Source: Terriglobia bacterium
GTDB lineage: Bacteria > Acidobacteriota > Terriglobia > Bryobacterales > Bryobacteraceae
Assembly: GCA_025358575.1 (NCBI GenBank)
Contig: JANYJA010000112.1
Coordinates: 1 to 34,458, forward strand
Direction of reading: 5' to 3'
DNA: 34,458 nucleotides
A program made the position numbers and the translations under genes. Each line of letters begins with the position of its first letter. Positions within the stretch are counted from its first letter, which is position 1. Shown here piece by piece: positions 15,429 through 24,272 of this stretch. Under the pieces are notes generated by a model that ran no database searches, had not been told where the DNA came from, and was given only the letters and a program-made list of their open reading frames with translations.

Positions 15429-17205
15429 TCCTCAGATGCAGGCTAAGGAAGTTGACCTAAAGATGGTGTATGACGCCGTCGTTGTCGGCTCCGGAGCCGC
15501 GGGCGGAATGGCCGCGCACGTTCTCACTTCGCACGGCATGAAGGTGTTGCTGCTCGAAGCCGGCAAGAAGCTGAATGTCACCAAAGAGCTGAAGTCCATG
15601 GAATGGCCCTACGACCATCCTCGGCGCGGCGAGATGCCGCCCGATTTCCATGCTCTTTCCGGCAAAGAATATTCCATCCGCAATCCGCCCTATACGGCCG
15701 ATTCGCCCTACCCTCACGTCAAGAACTACGTCCAAGGCTGGAATGGCGCGGACTACAGCAAGAACATCGTGGTTGAGGAGAAGGACCATCCCTACACCGG
15801 AACCAAATACGCCTGGGTGCGCGCGCGCTGCGTGGGCGGCAAGACCAATATTTGGGGCCGGCTTGCGCTGCGCCTTTCCGATTACGATTTCAAGGCCAAG
15901 TCGCGCGACGGATACGGCGAAGACTGGCCGCTCTCTTATGCCGATATCGAACCTTATTACGACAAAGTAGATCTCTATCTGGGCATCTCAGGGCAGAAGG
16001 AAAATCTGCCGTATCTGCCCGACAGTTTATTTCAGCGCCCGATCAAGTTGACCGCGGCGGAGATGAAGCTTCGCGGCGGGCTGGCCAAAATGGGCCGCGT
16101 GTTGACCCCTTACCGCGCCGGCGTCACCACCGATGGATTGAAGCACAACAAGTACCGCAGCCGCTGTTATGGCCGCGGCGCGTGCGACCGCCACACCGGC
16201 GGCTGCGATATACACGCGGCTTTCGATTCCCCGACAGGCTTGATTCAGCCGGCAATGGATACCGGCCACCTGACCCTTCGCCCCAACTCCATCGTCCACG
16301 AAGTGAATGTAGATCCGAACACCGGCAAAGCAAGCGGTGTGAGTTTCATCGATTCCGATAGCGGGCAGACGTACCAGGTGCGCGCTCGGTCCGTGATTTT
16401 GGGTGCCTCCACACTGGAAAGCGCGCGCCTCATGCTGCTCTCGAAATCGACGCTCTATCCGAATGGGATTGGCAACTCCAGCACGCACGTCGGCCATAAC
16501 TTTTGCGAACATCTGATGGGACCGGGAATCACCGGTCTGGTGAAGGATCTCATCGGGAAGCCTCGCACGCTTGACGACGGGAAACCCGGAAGCTTCTATG
16601 TTCCCCGGTTTCGAAATCTTTCCGATCGCCAGCCCGGCTTCCTGCGCGGCTACGGTTTCGAAGGAAGCAGTGGAACTACCATGCGTCCGGAAAGTGCGTT
16701 CCTCGCCGCTGGTTTTGGCACCAGCTACAAGAAAGCGGTCCGTGAATACGCCGGGGCTTACATCGGCATGGGTGCATTCGGCGAAGTTCTTCCCCGCTAT
16801 GAAAACTTCGTCACTATCGACCCCACGGTGAAAGATAAGTGGGGCATCCCGGTGCTCCAGTTCAACTACAACTTCGGCGAAAATGAGCGCAAGATGGCGG
16901 CCGACATGGCCGTCTCGGCTCGGGAGATGTTCGAAGCCTCGGGCATCGAAGTTCTCGAGGTCACCCGCGATCTGCTGACCGAGGGCTGGTCTATTCACGA
17001 ACTGGGAACCGCCCGTATGGGAAGCGATCCGAAGAAATCGGTCCTCAACCAGTTTCAGCAATCGCACGATGTGAAGAATCTTCTGGTGGTGGATGGCAGC
17101 AGTCACGTGAACGCATCCTGCCAGAATCCGACTTGGACCATCATGGCGCTCTGCTGGCGCTCATGCGACAACTTGGCTGAAGAGTTAAAGAAAGGGAACG
17201 TCTAA
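15421..17205 (+). CDS. GMC-family FAD oxidoreductase (sugar/gluconate dehydrogenase-like large subunit)
   Basis: A 594-residue flavoprotein. The N-terminal dinucleotide-binding loop VVVGSGAAGGMAAHVL is clear. ARCVGGKTNIWGR (~137-149) is the typical GMC substrate-domain signature. The C-terminus has the GMC_C features ELGTARMGSDP and GSSHVNASCQNPTWTIMA, with the active-site His/Asn pair. It belongs to the branch that pairs with a gluconate-2-dehydrogenase subunit 3-type partner, and the next gene is exactly that, starting directly after its stop. No own signal peptide, so it may ride out through Tat with the partner (known for related complexes; inferred here). Start uncertain: ATG 15421, 15436 or 15463 (MVYDAVVVG). 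It would oxidise a sugar, aldonate or glycoside hydroxyl. Confidence 0.92.
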   Translation: MQAPQMQAKEVDLKMVYDAVVVGSGAAGGMAAHVLTSHGMKVLLLEAGKKLNVTKELKSMEWPYDHPRRGEMPPDFHALSGKEYSIRNPPYTADSPYPHVKNYVQGWNGADYSKNIVVEEKDHPYTGTKYAWVRARCVGGKTNIWGRLALRLSDYDFKAKSRDGYGEDWPLSYADIEPYYDKVDLYLGISGQKENLPYLPDSLFQRPIKLTAAEMKLRGGLAKMGRVLTPYRAGVTTDGLKHNKYRSRCYGRGACDRHTGGCDIHAAFDSPTGLIQPAMDTGHLTLRPNSIVHEVNVDPNTGKASGVSFIDSDSGQTYQVRARSVILGASTLESARLMLLSKSTLYPNGIGNSSTHVGHNFCEHLMGPGITGLVKDLIGKPRTLDDGKPGSFYVPRFRNLSDRQPGFLRGYGFEGSSGTTMRPESAFLAAGFGTSYKKAVREYAGAYIGMGAFGEVLPRYENFVTIDPTVKDKWGIPVLQFNYNFGENERKMAADMAVSAREMFEASGIEVLEVTRDLLTEGWSIHELGTARMGSDPKKSVLNQFQQSHDVKNLLVVDGSSHVNASCQNPTWTIMALCWRSCDNLAEELKKGNV

Positions 17206-17751
17206 ATGGATGGACATTCACGTCGTGACCTGTTTCGCGTGACCGCTGGCGCGATCGCCTCTACGCCGTTAGCGACCTTGCGGGCCGCGGTGGCGGATGA
17301 CCCGAAGTTTTTCACGCCCGACCAGTATCGCCTGGCCGACGAACTTTCCGAGATGATCATCCCCACGGACGAGCATTCCCCGGGGGCTCGCGCCGCGGGC
17401 GTTATGGTTTACATCGATCGCCGCCTAGCCGAGGCCTTCACCGACGAACCCAGAAAGACTTGGCGAGACGGATTGAAGATGATCGACGCCTATTCGTCGA
17501 CGGTAAACGGAGCGCCGTTTCTCAAGAGCACGCCAGAGCAGCGCGTGGCGATTCTCACGGACCTTCTAAAAAATGAGTTCAAGCCAAAGACGCCCGAGGA
17601 AATCTTCATGCGTCACGTGAAGACCGAAACCGCGTCGGTCTATTACAGCTCCAAGATCGGCATTCACCAGGAGATCGAATACAAAGGCAACGTGATGCTG
17701 GAAGAGTTTGTCGGGTACGACGCGGGCTTGGTGACCATCAAGCCCGTCTAA
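17206..17751 (+). CDS. Gluconate 2-dehydrogenase subunit 3-like protein, Tat signal
   Basis: A 181-residue partner of the GMC enzyme. The leader has a twin-arginine motif (SRRDLFRVTAGAIAS), and residues 40-80 match the subunit 3 family: QYRLADELSEMIIPTDEHSPGARAAGV. In known sugar and gluconate dehydrogenases this small subunit is needed for export and assembly of the flavoprotein. The ATG follows the GMC stop with no spacer and is preceded by AAAGGGA. Its TAA shares one base with the next ATG (TAATG). There is no separate cytochrome subunit in this operon, so the electron acceptor is unclear. Confidence 0.88.
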   Translation: MDGHSRRDLFRVTAGAIASTPLATLRAAVADDPKFFTPDQYRLADELSEMIIPTDEHSPGARAAGVMVYIDRRLAEAFTDEPRKTWRDGLKMIDAYSSTVNGAPFLKSTPEQRVAILTDLLKNEFKPKTPEEIFMRHVKTETASVYYSSKIGIHQEIEYKGNVMLEEFVGYDAGLVTIKPV

Positions 17752-18851
17752 TGCCAAACGGCAAAGTAAAAGTCGGCATCATCGGTTCGCGGTTTGAAGC
17801 GGATATTCACGCGGCCGCATTCCAGATCATGCCCGAGGAGGCCGAGGTCGTGGCCGTGGCATCGCCCACGGCGGACCACGCTGAAGAATTAGCGCGCCGT
17901 TACGGCATCCCGCGGGTGTTCCGGGATTATCGTGACATGCTTGCCGAGCGCGACATCGAAATGGTCACCATCGCGGCGCCCAACGCTCTGCACAAGCAAA
18001 TGACGTGCGACGCCGCCCGTGCCGGCAAACACGTGGTCTGCGAGAAGCCGCTGGCGATGACGCTAGCCGAAGCCGACGAAATGATCGACGTTTGCCAACA
18101 GGCGGGCGTCCTGCTGCTCTACGCGGAAGAGTTATTCTTCACCCCGAAATACGTCAAAGCTAAAGAAATGGCGGACCAGGGCGCATTCGGAAAAGTCCAC
18201 CTCGTTAAGCAGAGCGAAAAGCATTCCGGCCCGCATAGCCCGTGGTTTTGGGACGTGGAACGCTCGGGCGGCGGAGCGTGGATGGACCTCGGCTGTCACG
18301 GCATCGCGTTTTGCTACTGGTTTCTGGGACGGCCGAAAATCGAATCCGTTTACTGCCACATGGGGACCTACGTTCACGCCGACAAAACGCTGGGCGAGGA
18401 CGAAGCGATCGGCATCCTCGAGTTCGCTGGCGGTGCTGTCGGCATGATTGAGAATAGTTGGACTAAGCGCGGCGGCATGGATGATCGCGTCGAGGTATAC
18501 GGCGACGCTGGCGTGACCTACGCCAATTTGCACATGGGCAACGCCTTGCCCACTTACAGCGAGCGCGGCTATGGTTACGCCGTGGAAAAAGCCCCGTCTA
18601 CGGCTGGTTGGAGCTACCCGGTATTCGAAGAGTTGTGGAATTACGGCTTCCCGCAGGAGATGCGTCACTTCGCGCGTTGCGTGCGCGGCAGAGAGACGCC
18701 GCAATCCACGGGCGAGGATGGGCGCGTGGTGCTGGAGGCGTTGTGCGCCGGATATGCTTCGGCTGGAAGCGGATCTAAAGTAGCCCTTCCCTTCTCATGC
18801 GCGGAATGGAAAAAGCCAATTGACGGCTGGCTTGGCCAAAAGCTCGGATGA
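17751..18851 (+). CDS. Gfo/Idh/MocA family NAD(P)-dependent oxidoreductase
   Basis: A 366-residue protein with an N-terminal Rossmann fold (KVGIIGSRFEADIHAAAF) and the family EKP motif at residues 98-100 (HVVCEKPLAM), whose Lys usually takes part in catalysis. The C-terminal domain includes MDLGCHGIAFCYWFLG with the usual active-site His, and an AVGMIENSW strand. No signal peptide, so it acts in the cytoplasm. Family members reversibly oxidise sugars, inositols or sugar-derived glycosides. Translationally coupled on both sides (TAATG at 17751 and ATGA at 18848-18851), so the product is probably needed in fixed ratio with the SIS protein. Confidence 0.93.
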   Translation: MPNGKVKVGIIGSRFEADIHAAAFQIMPEEAEVVAVASPTADHAEELARRYGIPRVFRDYRDMLAERDIEMVTIAAPNALHKQMTCDAARAGKHVVCEKPLAMTLAEADEMIDVCQQAGVLLLYAEELFFTPKYVKAKEMADQGAFGKVHLVKQSEKHSGPHSPWFWDVERSGGGAWMDLGCHGIAFCYWFLGRPKIESVYCHMGTYVHADKTLGEDEAIGILEFAGGAVGMIENSWTKRGGMDDRVEVYGDAGVTYANLHMGNALPTYSERGYGYAVEKAPSTAGWSYPVFEELWNYGFPQEMRHFARCVRGRETPQSTGEDGRVVLEALCAGYASAGSGSKVALPFSCAEWKKPIDGWLGQKLG

Positions 18852-19867
18852 AAGCGACGGCGATGCTCGACAACATAGTCGGTCAGCCGCAATCGCTGCG
18901 CGCCGTGTCTGAGTATTGGTTCGGCGAAGGCTCGGAAGCACTGCGATTGGCTGCTCACGCGGTGCGCGGCGCGGGTCAGGTTGTCTTCGCGGGTATGGGC
19001 AGTTCGCTGTACGCATCGATGGCGGCCGCGGCCTGCTTGCAGTCTCACGGCTTTTCAGCGCGCGCAATAGACGCTTCGGAGTTGCTCCACTTCGGCGGTG
19101 CGACGCCCTGTCCCGGTGCGGCAGTGGTGCTGGTATCACGCTCCGGCGAAACCGTTGAAGTGACGAAATTGCTTGCTGGAATGGAACATCGCGACGCCGT
19201 CATTGGCGTCACCAACTCGCGCGACAGTCAACTCGCGGGCGCGACGCGCTTTCCGCTATTCGTCAACAGCGCCTCGGATCGCATGGTGGCAGTGCAGACA
19301 TATACCGGGACTATGGCCGCGCTCCTGCTGCTGGCCGCTGCGGTGCTGGAAATTCCGCGCGCTGAATCGCGCCGCGCTCTCGATCAAGCCATCGCCGCAT
19401 TGGCTGCTTCCATCGACCACGAGTTGCCCGCGAAGCCCGAGTGGATTGAATTTCTCACTGGCGCGGAAGTGGTCTACTTTCTCGGACGTGGCCCTTCGCT
19501 CGCTTCCGTTCACGAAGGGGCGCTGCTGTTCCACGAAGCCGCTCGCACTCCCGCAATTGCCATGTCCGCCGCCGGTTTCCGGCATGGTCCGGTGGAAGTG
19601 GTGGACCGCCGTTTCCGCGCGATCGTCTTCGCGTCCCAACCAGTCACGCGCCACCTGGACGTAGCTCTGGCGCACGACTTGCAGGCAATGGGCGGCGGCG
19701 TGCACATCTGCGAAACGACCGGTTCGCCGCACTTCGCGCCTCTATCTGAAATTGTGCCAGTGCAGCTAGCGGCATGCTGGCTCGCTCTCGAAAAAGGTCT
19801 CGACCCAGGCGATTTCCGCCATGCCACGTTGATAACGCGAACCGAAGCCGGCTTCGACAAACCGTGA
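18848..19867 (+). CDS. Double-SIS-domain sugar-phosphate isomerase/deaminase (GlmS-isomerase/AgaS/FrlB-like)
   Basis: A 339-residue protein with two SIS domains and no glutaminase domain, so it resembles the isomerase half of GlmS. Phosphosugar-binding motifs: FAGMGSSLYASMAAAA and SRSGETVEVTKLL in the first SIS domain, FLGRGPSLASVHEGALLFHE and AAGFRHGPVEVV in the second. Such stand-alone proteins often act as deaminases or deglycases of amino-sugar phosphates (GlcN-6-P, fructosamine-6-P). With a ROK kinase directly after it, a route for an amino sugar is the simplest reading. Overlaps the Gfo/Idh stop by four bases and the ROK start (GTGA, 19864-19867). Substrate not determined. Confidence 0.9.
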   Translation: MKATAMLDNIVGQPQSLRAVSEYWFGEGSEALRLAAHAVRGAGQVVFAGMGSSLYASMAAAACLQSHGFSARAIDASELLHFGGATPCPGAAVVLVSRSGETVEVTKLLAGMEHRDAVIGVTNSRDSQLAGATRFPLFVNSASDRMVAVQTYTGTMAALLLLAAAVLEIPRAESRRALDQAIAALAASIDHELPAKPEWIEFLTGAEVVYFLGRGPSLASVHEGALLFHEAARTPAIAMSAAGFRHGPVEVVDRRFRAIVFASQPVTRHLDVALAHDLQAMGGGVHICETTGSPHFAPLSEIVPVQLAACWLALEKGLDPGDFRHATLITRTEAGFDKP

Positions 19868-20748
19868 CCCTCGGCGTAGACATCGGGGGCACCAACACCA
19901 AAGTCGCGTTGGTGCGAACGGGTGTCGCCACCAACATTGAAACATTTCCGACTGGCTCGGATAGCGCGCGGCTCGTTGCCAACATTTGCGAGGCGGAACG
20001 CCGCTGCCGTCAAGGTCCGCTGCGCGGAGCTGGAGTCGCCGTGGCGGGGTTTCTCAACGCCGCGCGCGATCGGCTGGCTTACAATCCTAACCTCGCCTGG
20101 TTGGCGGGCTTCCCGCTCCGGGAGGCACTCGCCGAGGCCCTCGGAACCGGCGTGCGGCTCGAAGTGGATTCGAACGCCGCGTGTTTGGCCGAGCACCATC
20201 TTGGCTCGGGCCGAGGCTCTCGCCGTTTCCTCTGTTTAGTCGCGGGCACCGGCCTCGGCGGTGGCATGATGATCGACGGCGATCTTCTTCGTTTCAACGG
20301 AGAATGCCTCGGCGATGTGGGACACGTCGTGGTCGATCCCGACGGCCCCGCATGCTCGTGCGGCGGGCGCGGATGCGCGGAGGCCATGGTGTCCGAGCGC
20401 GGGATCGTCGAAAACGCCGGTGCGGGAGACACTCTGCGCGACGTGATTGAAAGCGCTACACAGGGCGATCCCAGGGCCGTCGAAGCGCTCGCCGGGGCAG
20501 GCCGCGCACTGGGCATCGCGATGGCTTCCCTGGCGCAGATTTTCTCGCCCGATCGCATCGCGCTAGCCGGTGGATTGGCGGAAGCGGGAGCGCTCGTGAC
20601 CTCTGCCGCGGAGCTTAGTTTCCGGCAAGCGGTGAATGCCGAAGCGCGTAGCGCGGTCACAGTCGTGAAAGCCGAACTCGGCTGGCGCGCCGCGGTAATC
20701 GGCGCCGCGGCCGCATGGGATCGAAATTTTCCGCTGAGTGTGATCTAG
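19864..20748 (+). CDS. ROK family sugar kinase
   Basis: A 294-residue kinase starting at GTG 19864, which overlaps the SIS stop by four bases; the frame is open upstream, but that part lies inside the SIS gene. The phosphate loop GVDIGGTNTKVAL is at the very N-terminus. EVDSNAACLAEHHLGSG and LVAGTGLGGGMM form the catalytic and sugar sites. The ROK zinc motif CxCGxxGCxE is present (CSCGGRGCAE), with the preceding His in GDVGHVVV. No N-terminal winged helix, so it is a kinase and not a repressor. Probable substrate is a hexose or N-acetyl-hexosamine, phosphorylated for the SIS enzyme. Confidence 0.92.
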   Translation: MTLGVDIGGTNTKVALVRTGVATNIETFPTGSDSARLVANICEAERRCRQGPLRGAGVAVAGFLNAARDRLAYNPNLAWLAGFPLREALAEALGTGVRLEVDSNAACLAEHHLGSGRGSRRFLCLVAGTGLGGGMMIDGDLLRFNGECLGDVGHVVVDPDGPACSCGGRGCAEAMVSERGIVENAGAGDTLRDVIESATQGDPRAVEALAGAGRALGIAMASLAQIFSPDRIALAGGLAEAGALVTSAAELSFRQAVNAEARSAVTVVKAELGWRAAVIGAAAAWDRNFPLSVI

Positions 20749-20758
20749 TAGATCCTGT

Positions 20759-21148
20759 ATGCTTCGCATCACTCTCCTCGCAGTTCTCTTATTCGGCGTG
20801 TCCGCGGTCGCGGCGGATCGCTCCGGTGAATATGAAGGCACGTATGCCAGTACCGATGGCGATTCCGCGGGCAAACTCCGCATCGTGGTTCAAAAGAATA
20901 GCGATTCAACATGGCGTTGCCAGGTCTTCTTCACTGCCGGTGGCGGTGAGATTCCCACCAAACAGATTTCCTGCTCGGCGGACAACGATCAGATTGTCAC
21001 CGAATTCGATGCGGATGTTGACGGCTCCACCTTCCACGCCACTCTCAAAGGCTCAGCGGTCGATGGCAAGACGTTCGAGGGCACCTATACTACGGCAGGC
21101 TCGGGCGGCGACGACCAAGGTAAGTGGAAAGTATCGCTGCGTTCCTAG
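20759..21148 (+). CDS. Small secreted beta-rich protein of unknown function
   Basis: A 129-residue protein with a clear signal peptide (MLRITLLAVLLFGVSAVAAD). The mature ~110 residues alternate short strands and Gly turns (GEYEGTYAS, KLRIVVQKN, FHATLKGSAVDGKTFEGTY), suggesting a small beta-barrel. It begins ten bases after the ROK stop, so it is probably the last gene of the sugar operon, and it ends 12 bases before a convergent gene. A similar G-W/Y...G-T pattern appears in the C-terminal extension of the PLP enzyme at 32890. I do not recognise the family. Confidence 0.8.
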   Translation: MLRITLLAVLLFGVSAVAADRSGEYEGTYASTDGDSAGKLRIVVQKNSDSTWRCQVFFTAGGGEIPTKQISCSADNDQIVTEFDADVDGSTFHATLKGSAVDGKTFEGTYTTAGSGGDDQGKWKVSLRS

Positions 21149-21160
21149 TGGTGCGGTGTC

Positions 21161-22327
21161 TCACTGAGAAACTGCTTTCTTGACGGCGGCTGCCAGGAGC
21201 GCCGCATAGAGTCCGTTTGCCGCGGCGTCGGGATGCAGCCCGTCATGGCTCACGCTGCTTTTGTGTCCATAAGAGTCCAGCCCGTGCGCCCAGCGCGGGC
21301 CTAAGTCGATTTTGTAAACATGGGAGTCGCCCGCGTTCGCGACCGCGCGGTTCAAACTGTCGCGGTTCATCTGACCGAAGGGGATGATCACGAAAATGGC
21401 CGTGGTCCCGTCCACGGCGGCGCGCACATCGCGCAGCCATCTTTCGGCGGCCTGGGAGGTGTCATGATCGCCATCATTCGTTCCCAGATTGACAAAAACA
21501 TAGTCCGGTGCCGGGCTTAGTTTGCGGTTAAAAAGTCGACTGTGGTTCTCAAAGTAAAAATTCCACGCATCGGGCAAGGCGGGGAAGAGGTGGACCGGAT
21601 TGAGCCAGCTCATCCCGCCGAAACCGCAAGTTCCATACTCGGAATCCATGGCGGCCGCGAGCCACCGGGGCCACGCCTGCGTAGCATCCGAGTGCGCCAC
21701 CCAGTCCACCCAGCGTCCCTCGATTAGCCGGTTCGAATCACCGTTTACCCACCCGCCCTCGGTGATGCTGTCTCCGAAGAAGACAGCTTGCTTGGGAAAT
21801 CGGCCCAGGGCGCCGGACGGCGCTACCGTACTCCCGCCAGCGTCGAGAAGAATCCCCTGAATCCGAATGGCTTCCGCCGGTGTTTTCCACCGATCGTAGT
21901 TCGCATCCGTCGCCGCCAAATAGAAAATTAGGGAGTGACTGCCGCCTTTCAATCCCGAGGCCAGCAACAAAGAATCGGCTCCGCGCTGAAGTTGCTTTGT
22001 GAGAAGAGGGAAATTGTCGACAGACCAACGGACTTTCGGCATCTGGCCCTCCGAAACCGAACTCGCATCCAGTTTGAGGCGGGCGCTGGTTCCAGTGAAC
22101 GTGGTCTTGAAATAACTGCCCGGATGAGTCCACAGCGCGTAAGTGCTTCCCGCGTGAATGTTATTGCGAAGAAGCTCACCGTTGCCATCGGAATAGGTGT
22201 TGTATGGGCTGAAGACCAGCGCCTCGTCGGTAACTGGAACGGTCACGGAAGATTCCCGGGTTCGGAGAGGACCGCTGAGGATCGCAATCATGGGAAGCGA
22301 GAAAATGGTGAGAAGCGTTCTCTTCAT
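21161..22327 (-). CDS. Secreted SGNH/GDSL-type hydrolase
   Basis: A 388-residue exported protein with a signal peptide (MKRTLLTIFSLPMIAILSG). The catalytic SGNH motifs are in the C-terminal two thirds: block I FFGDSITEGG (nucleophile Ser), block III VNLGTNDGD (Asn), and block V SHDGLHPD (Asp-x-x-His). The N-terminal ~150 residues form a beta-sandwich-like region (GSYFKTTFTGTSARLKLDAS), as in carbohydrate esterase family 2-type acetylxylan esterases; that link is by eye. Likely removes acetyl or other acyl groups from polysaccharide outside the cytoplasm. Divergent from the PQQ dehydrogenase across a spacer with an 11-bp tandem repeat. Confidence 0.88.
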   Translation of the reverse strand: MKRTLLTIFSLPMIAILSGPLRTRESSVTVPVTDEALVFSPYNTYSDGNGELLRNNIHAGSTYALWTHPGSYFKTTFTGTSARLKLDASSVSEGQMPKVRWSVDNFPLLTKQLQRGADSLLLASGLKGGSHSLIFYLAATDANYDRWKTPAEAIRIQGILLDAGGSTVAPSGALGRFPKQAVFFGDSITEGGWVNGDSNRLIEGRWVDWVAHSDATQAWPRWLAAAMDSEYGTCGFGGMSWLNPVHLFPALPDAWNFYFENHSRLFNRKLSPAPDYVFVNLGTNDGDHDTSQAAERWLRDVRAAVDGTTAIFVIIPFGQMNRDSLNRAVANAGDSHVYKIDLGPRWAHGLDSYGHKSSVSHDGLHPDAAANGLYAALLAAAVKKAVSQ

Positions 22328-22357
22328 TTGGTGCTTTTCACTTTAACAGCGGACGCC

Positions 22358-22412
22358 GTGGCACTGTCGTAGCACTGTCGTAGCATTGACGTGGCACTGT
22401 CGTAGCATTGAC
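22358..22412. repeat. Five tandem 11-bp units in a divergent promoter region
   Basis: Five head-to-tail 11-base units: GTGGCACTGTC (22358-22368), GTAGCACTGTC (22369-22379), GTAGCATTGAC (22380-22390), GTGGCACTGTC (22391-22401), GTAGCATTGAC (22402-22412). Order of variants is A-B-C-A-C. The array fills most of the 96-base gap between the divergent SGNH and PQQ genes and ends 11 bases before the TTG start at 22424. A unit of about one helical turn would place every copy on the same face of the DNA. Confidence 0.9.
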
Positions 22413-22423
22413 GTGAGGAAACT

Positions 22424-24268
22424 TTGAACCACATACTCGCTATTCTTGTTGTTTCGGTAATCGCCGCGGCGTCCCTGTCCGCTCAGGATCACTCCACCTG
22501 GCGCGATTATGGCGGGGGCTCGGACGCGGCCCAGTATTCCAGCCTTAGCCAAGTGAACCGAGCCAACGTGAAGCAACTCGAGATTGCCTGGAGCTATTCT
22601 ACTGGCGATACCAACAAATACGCTTTCAATCCCGTGGAAGTTGACGGCGTGTTGTATGTGCTCGCGCAGAATAATTCGATTGTCGCTCTGGACGCAATTT
22701 CCGGAAAGGAGATCTGGGTCCATCCCGCATTGCCGAATACTAAGATCATCACCAATCGCGGAATCAACTATTGGCAAAGCAAGGACGGTTCAGACCGGCG
22801 TCTGCTATTCGCCAGCAATCATTTTCTGAGGGCAATCGACGCTCGAACCGGCAAGACCATTTCATCTTTCGGGAAGGACGGCGCTGTCGACCTCAAAGAA
22901 GGGCTCGGACGGGATCCAAAGACGATTGCGCTGGTTCAAGCCACCACGCCGGGGCGGGTCTTTCAAAATCTGCTGATACTCGGTTCGGCGACAAACCAAG
23001 GCTACGGATCGGCACCAGGAGATATCCGCGCGTTTGATGTTGTGACGGGCCGGTTGGTCTGGAGTTTCCATACGATCCCTCATCCTGGCGAGTTTGGATA
23101 TGAGACCTGGCCTAAAGACGCGTGGAAGAAAATCGGCGGGGCCAACGTTTGGGGCGAGCTTTCGCTGGATGAGACCCGGGGTATTTTGTATGCGCCGACT
23201 GCCAGCGCCAAGTACAACTTCTACGGCGGTGACCGTTTGGGGAGTAACTTATTTGCCGACTCGCTGCTGGCCATCAATGCGCTTACCGGCGAGCGCATCT
23301 GGCATTTTCAAATGGTTCATCATGACATTTGGGATTACGACAACGCCACCGCTCCCAAGCTCCTGACCGTGCAGCACGAGGGCAAAGCGGTGGATGTCGT
23401 CGCGCAAGTGGGGAAACAAGGCTTCATCTGGGTCTTCAATCGCGTGTCGGGTAAGCCGCTCTGGCCCATCGAAGAGCGCCCCGTCCCGAGCAGCGACATG
23501 CCGGGTGAGACTGCCTGGCCAACCCAGCCGTTTCCTTCGAAGCCGCCGCCCTTCGCCCGTCAGAAATTTATGGTGGACGACCTCAGCCCGTTCCTGAACA
23601 GCGACGATCGAGCCCGTTTCCGCGACGAGATTCTGACCGCTCGCAATGAGGGTTTGTTCACGCCGCCGAGCCGCCGCGGGACCATCCAAATGCCCGGAAA
23701 TAATGGCGGAGCAAATTGGGGCGGCGCCGCGGTCGATGCCCGCAACGGCAAGCTGGTGGTGGTGTCGAAGGATCTTCCGTGCCTGCTTCAACTGTCGCCG
23801 GATAAGGCGGCGGACCGGTACGTGATGAATGGCTTTGGGTTCATGACGGCAACCGATGGGTTGGCGGCGATCAAGCCTCCGTGGACCTCGCTCACGGCCT
23901 ACGACTTGAACGAGGGAACCATCAAGTGGAGTATTCCGCTGGGTGCCGTTCCCGAACTAGCCGCCAAGGGATTTGCGCAAACCGGCACTCAGTATCCGAA
24001 AGTGGGTCCGGTCATAACGGCGGGAGGACTGGTGTTCACCGGCACGCGCGATCGGAAGGTGAGGGCGTTCGATTTAGATTCCGGCAAACTCCTATGGGAG
24101 TTCGGAGTGGACATGGCGCTTGAGGGAATACCGGCGTTGTATGAGGTCGCGGGCCGCGAGTACATCGTGTTCTGTGCATCCGCCCAGGCCGGGCTGATCG
24201 CGGCAACGCAGTCTCCCATACACGGTGCTTACATTGCGTTCGCGCTGCCCGCGGCACAAAAGCGCTAA
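22424..24268 (+). CDS. Secreted PQQ-dependent dehydrogenase (quinoprotein), no haem domain
   Basis: A 614-residue periplasmic quinoprotein. The only start that keeps the signal peptide (MNHILAILVVSVIAAASLSA) is TTG 22424, preceded closely by GAGGAA; a rare start suggests modest translation. The mature protein is an eight-bladed PQQ propeller: WRDYGGGSDAAQYSSLSQV at the N-terminus, as in membrane glucose-type and alcohol-type enzymes, and MVHHDIWDYDNATAPKL with the conserved His/Asp cluster. No CxxCH, so electrons must leave to a quinone or a separate cytochrome. Substrate (glucose, other sugar or alcohol) not readable. Ends four bases before the convergent DUF362 gene. Confidence 0.92.
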   Translation: MNHILAILVVSVIAAASLSAQDHSTWRDYGGGSDAAQYSSLSQVNRANVKQLEIAWSYSTGDTNKYAFNPVEVDGVLYVLAQNNSIVALDAISGKEIWVHPALPNTKIITNRGINYWQSKDGSDRRLLFASNHFLRAIDARTGKTISSFGKDGAVDLKEGLGRDPKTIALVQATTPGRVFQNLLILGSATNQGYGSAPGDIRAFDVVTGRLVWSFHTIPHPGEFGYETWPKDAWKKIGGANVWGELSLDETRGILYAPTASAKYNFYGGDRLGSNLFADSLLAINALTGERIWHFQMVHHDIWDYDNATAPKLLTVQHEGKAVDVVAQVGKQGFIWVFNRVSGKPLWPIEERPVPSSDMPGETAWPTQPFPSKPPPFARQKFMVDDLSPFLNSDDRARFRDEILTARNEGLFTPPSRRGTIQMPGNNGGANWGGAAVDARNGKLVVVSKDLPCLLQLSPDKAADRYVMNGFGFMTATDGLAAIKPPWTSLTAYDLNEGTIKWSIPLGAVPELAAKGFAQTGTQYPKVGPVITAGGLVFTGTRDRKVRAFDLDSGKLLWEFGVDMALEGIPALYEVAGREYIVFCASAQAGLIAATQSPIHGAYIAFALPAAQKR

Positions 24269-24272
24269 CCGA

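Noticed and set aside
16027-17106. Minus-strand open frame of 359 codons
   Set aside because: Exact antisense of the GMC oxidoreductase core, with no family resemblance.
21727-21740. GGTTCGAATC-like T-arm motif suggestive of a tRNA
   Set aside because: Lies inside the SGNH hydrolase gene, and no acceptor stem or anticodon arm can be formed around it.
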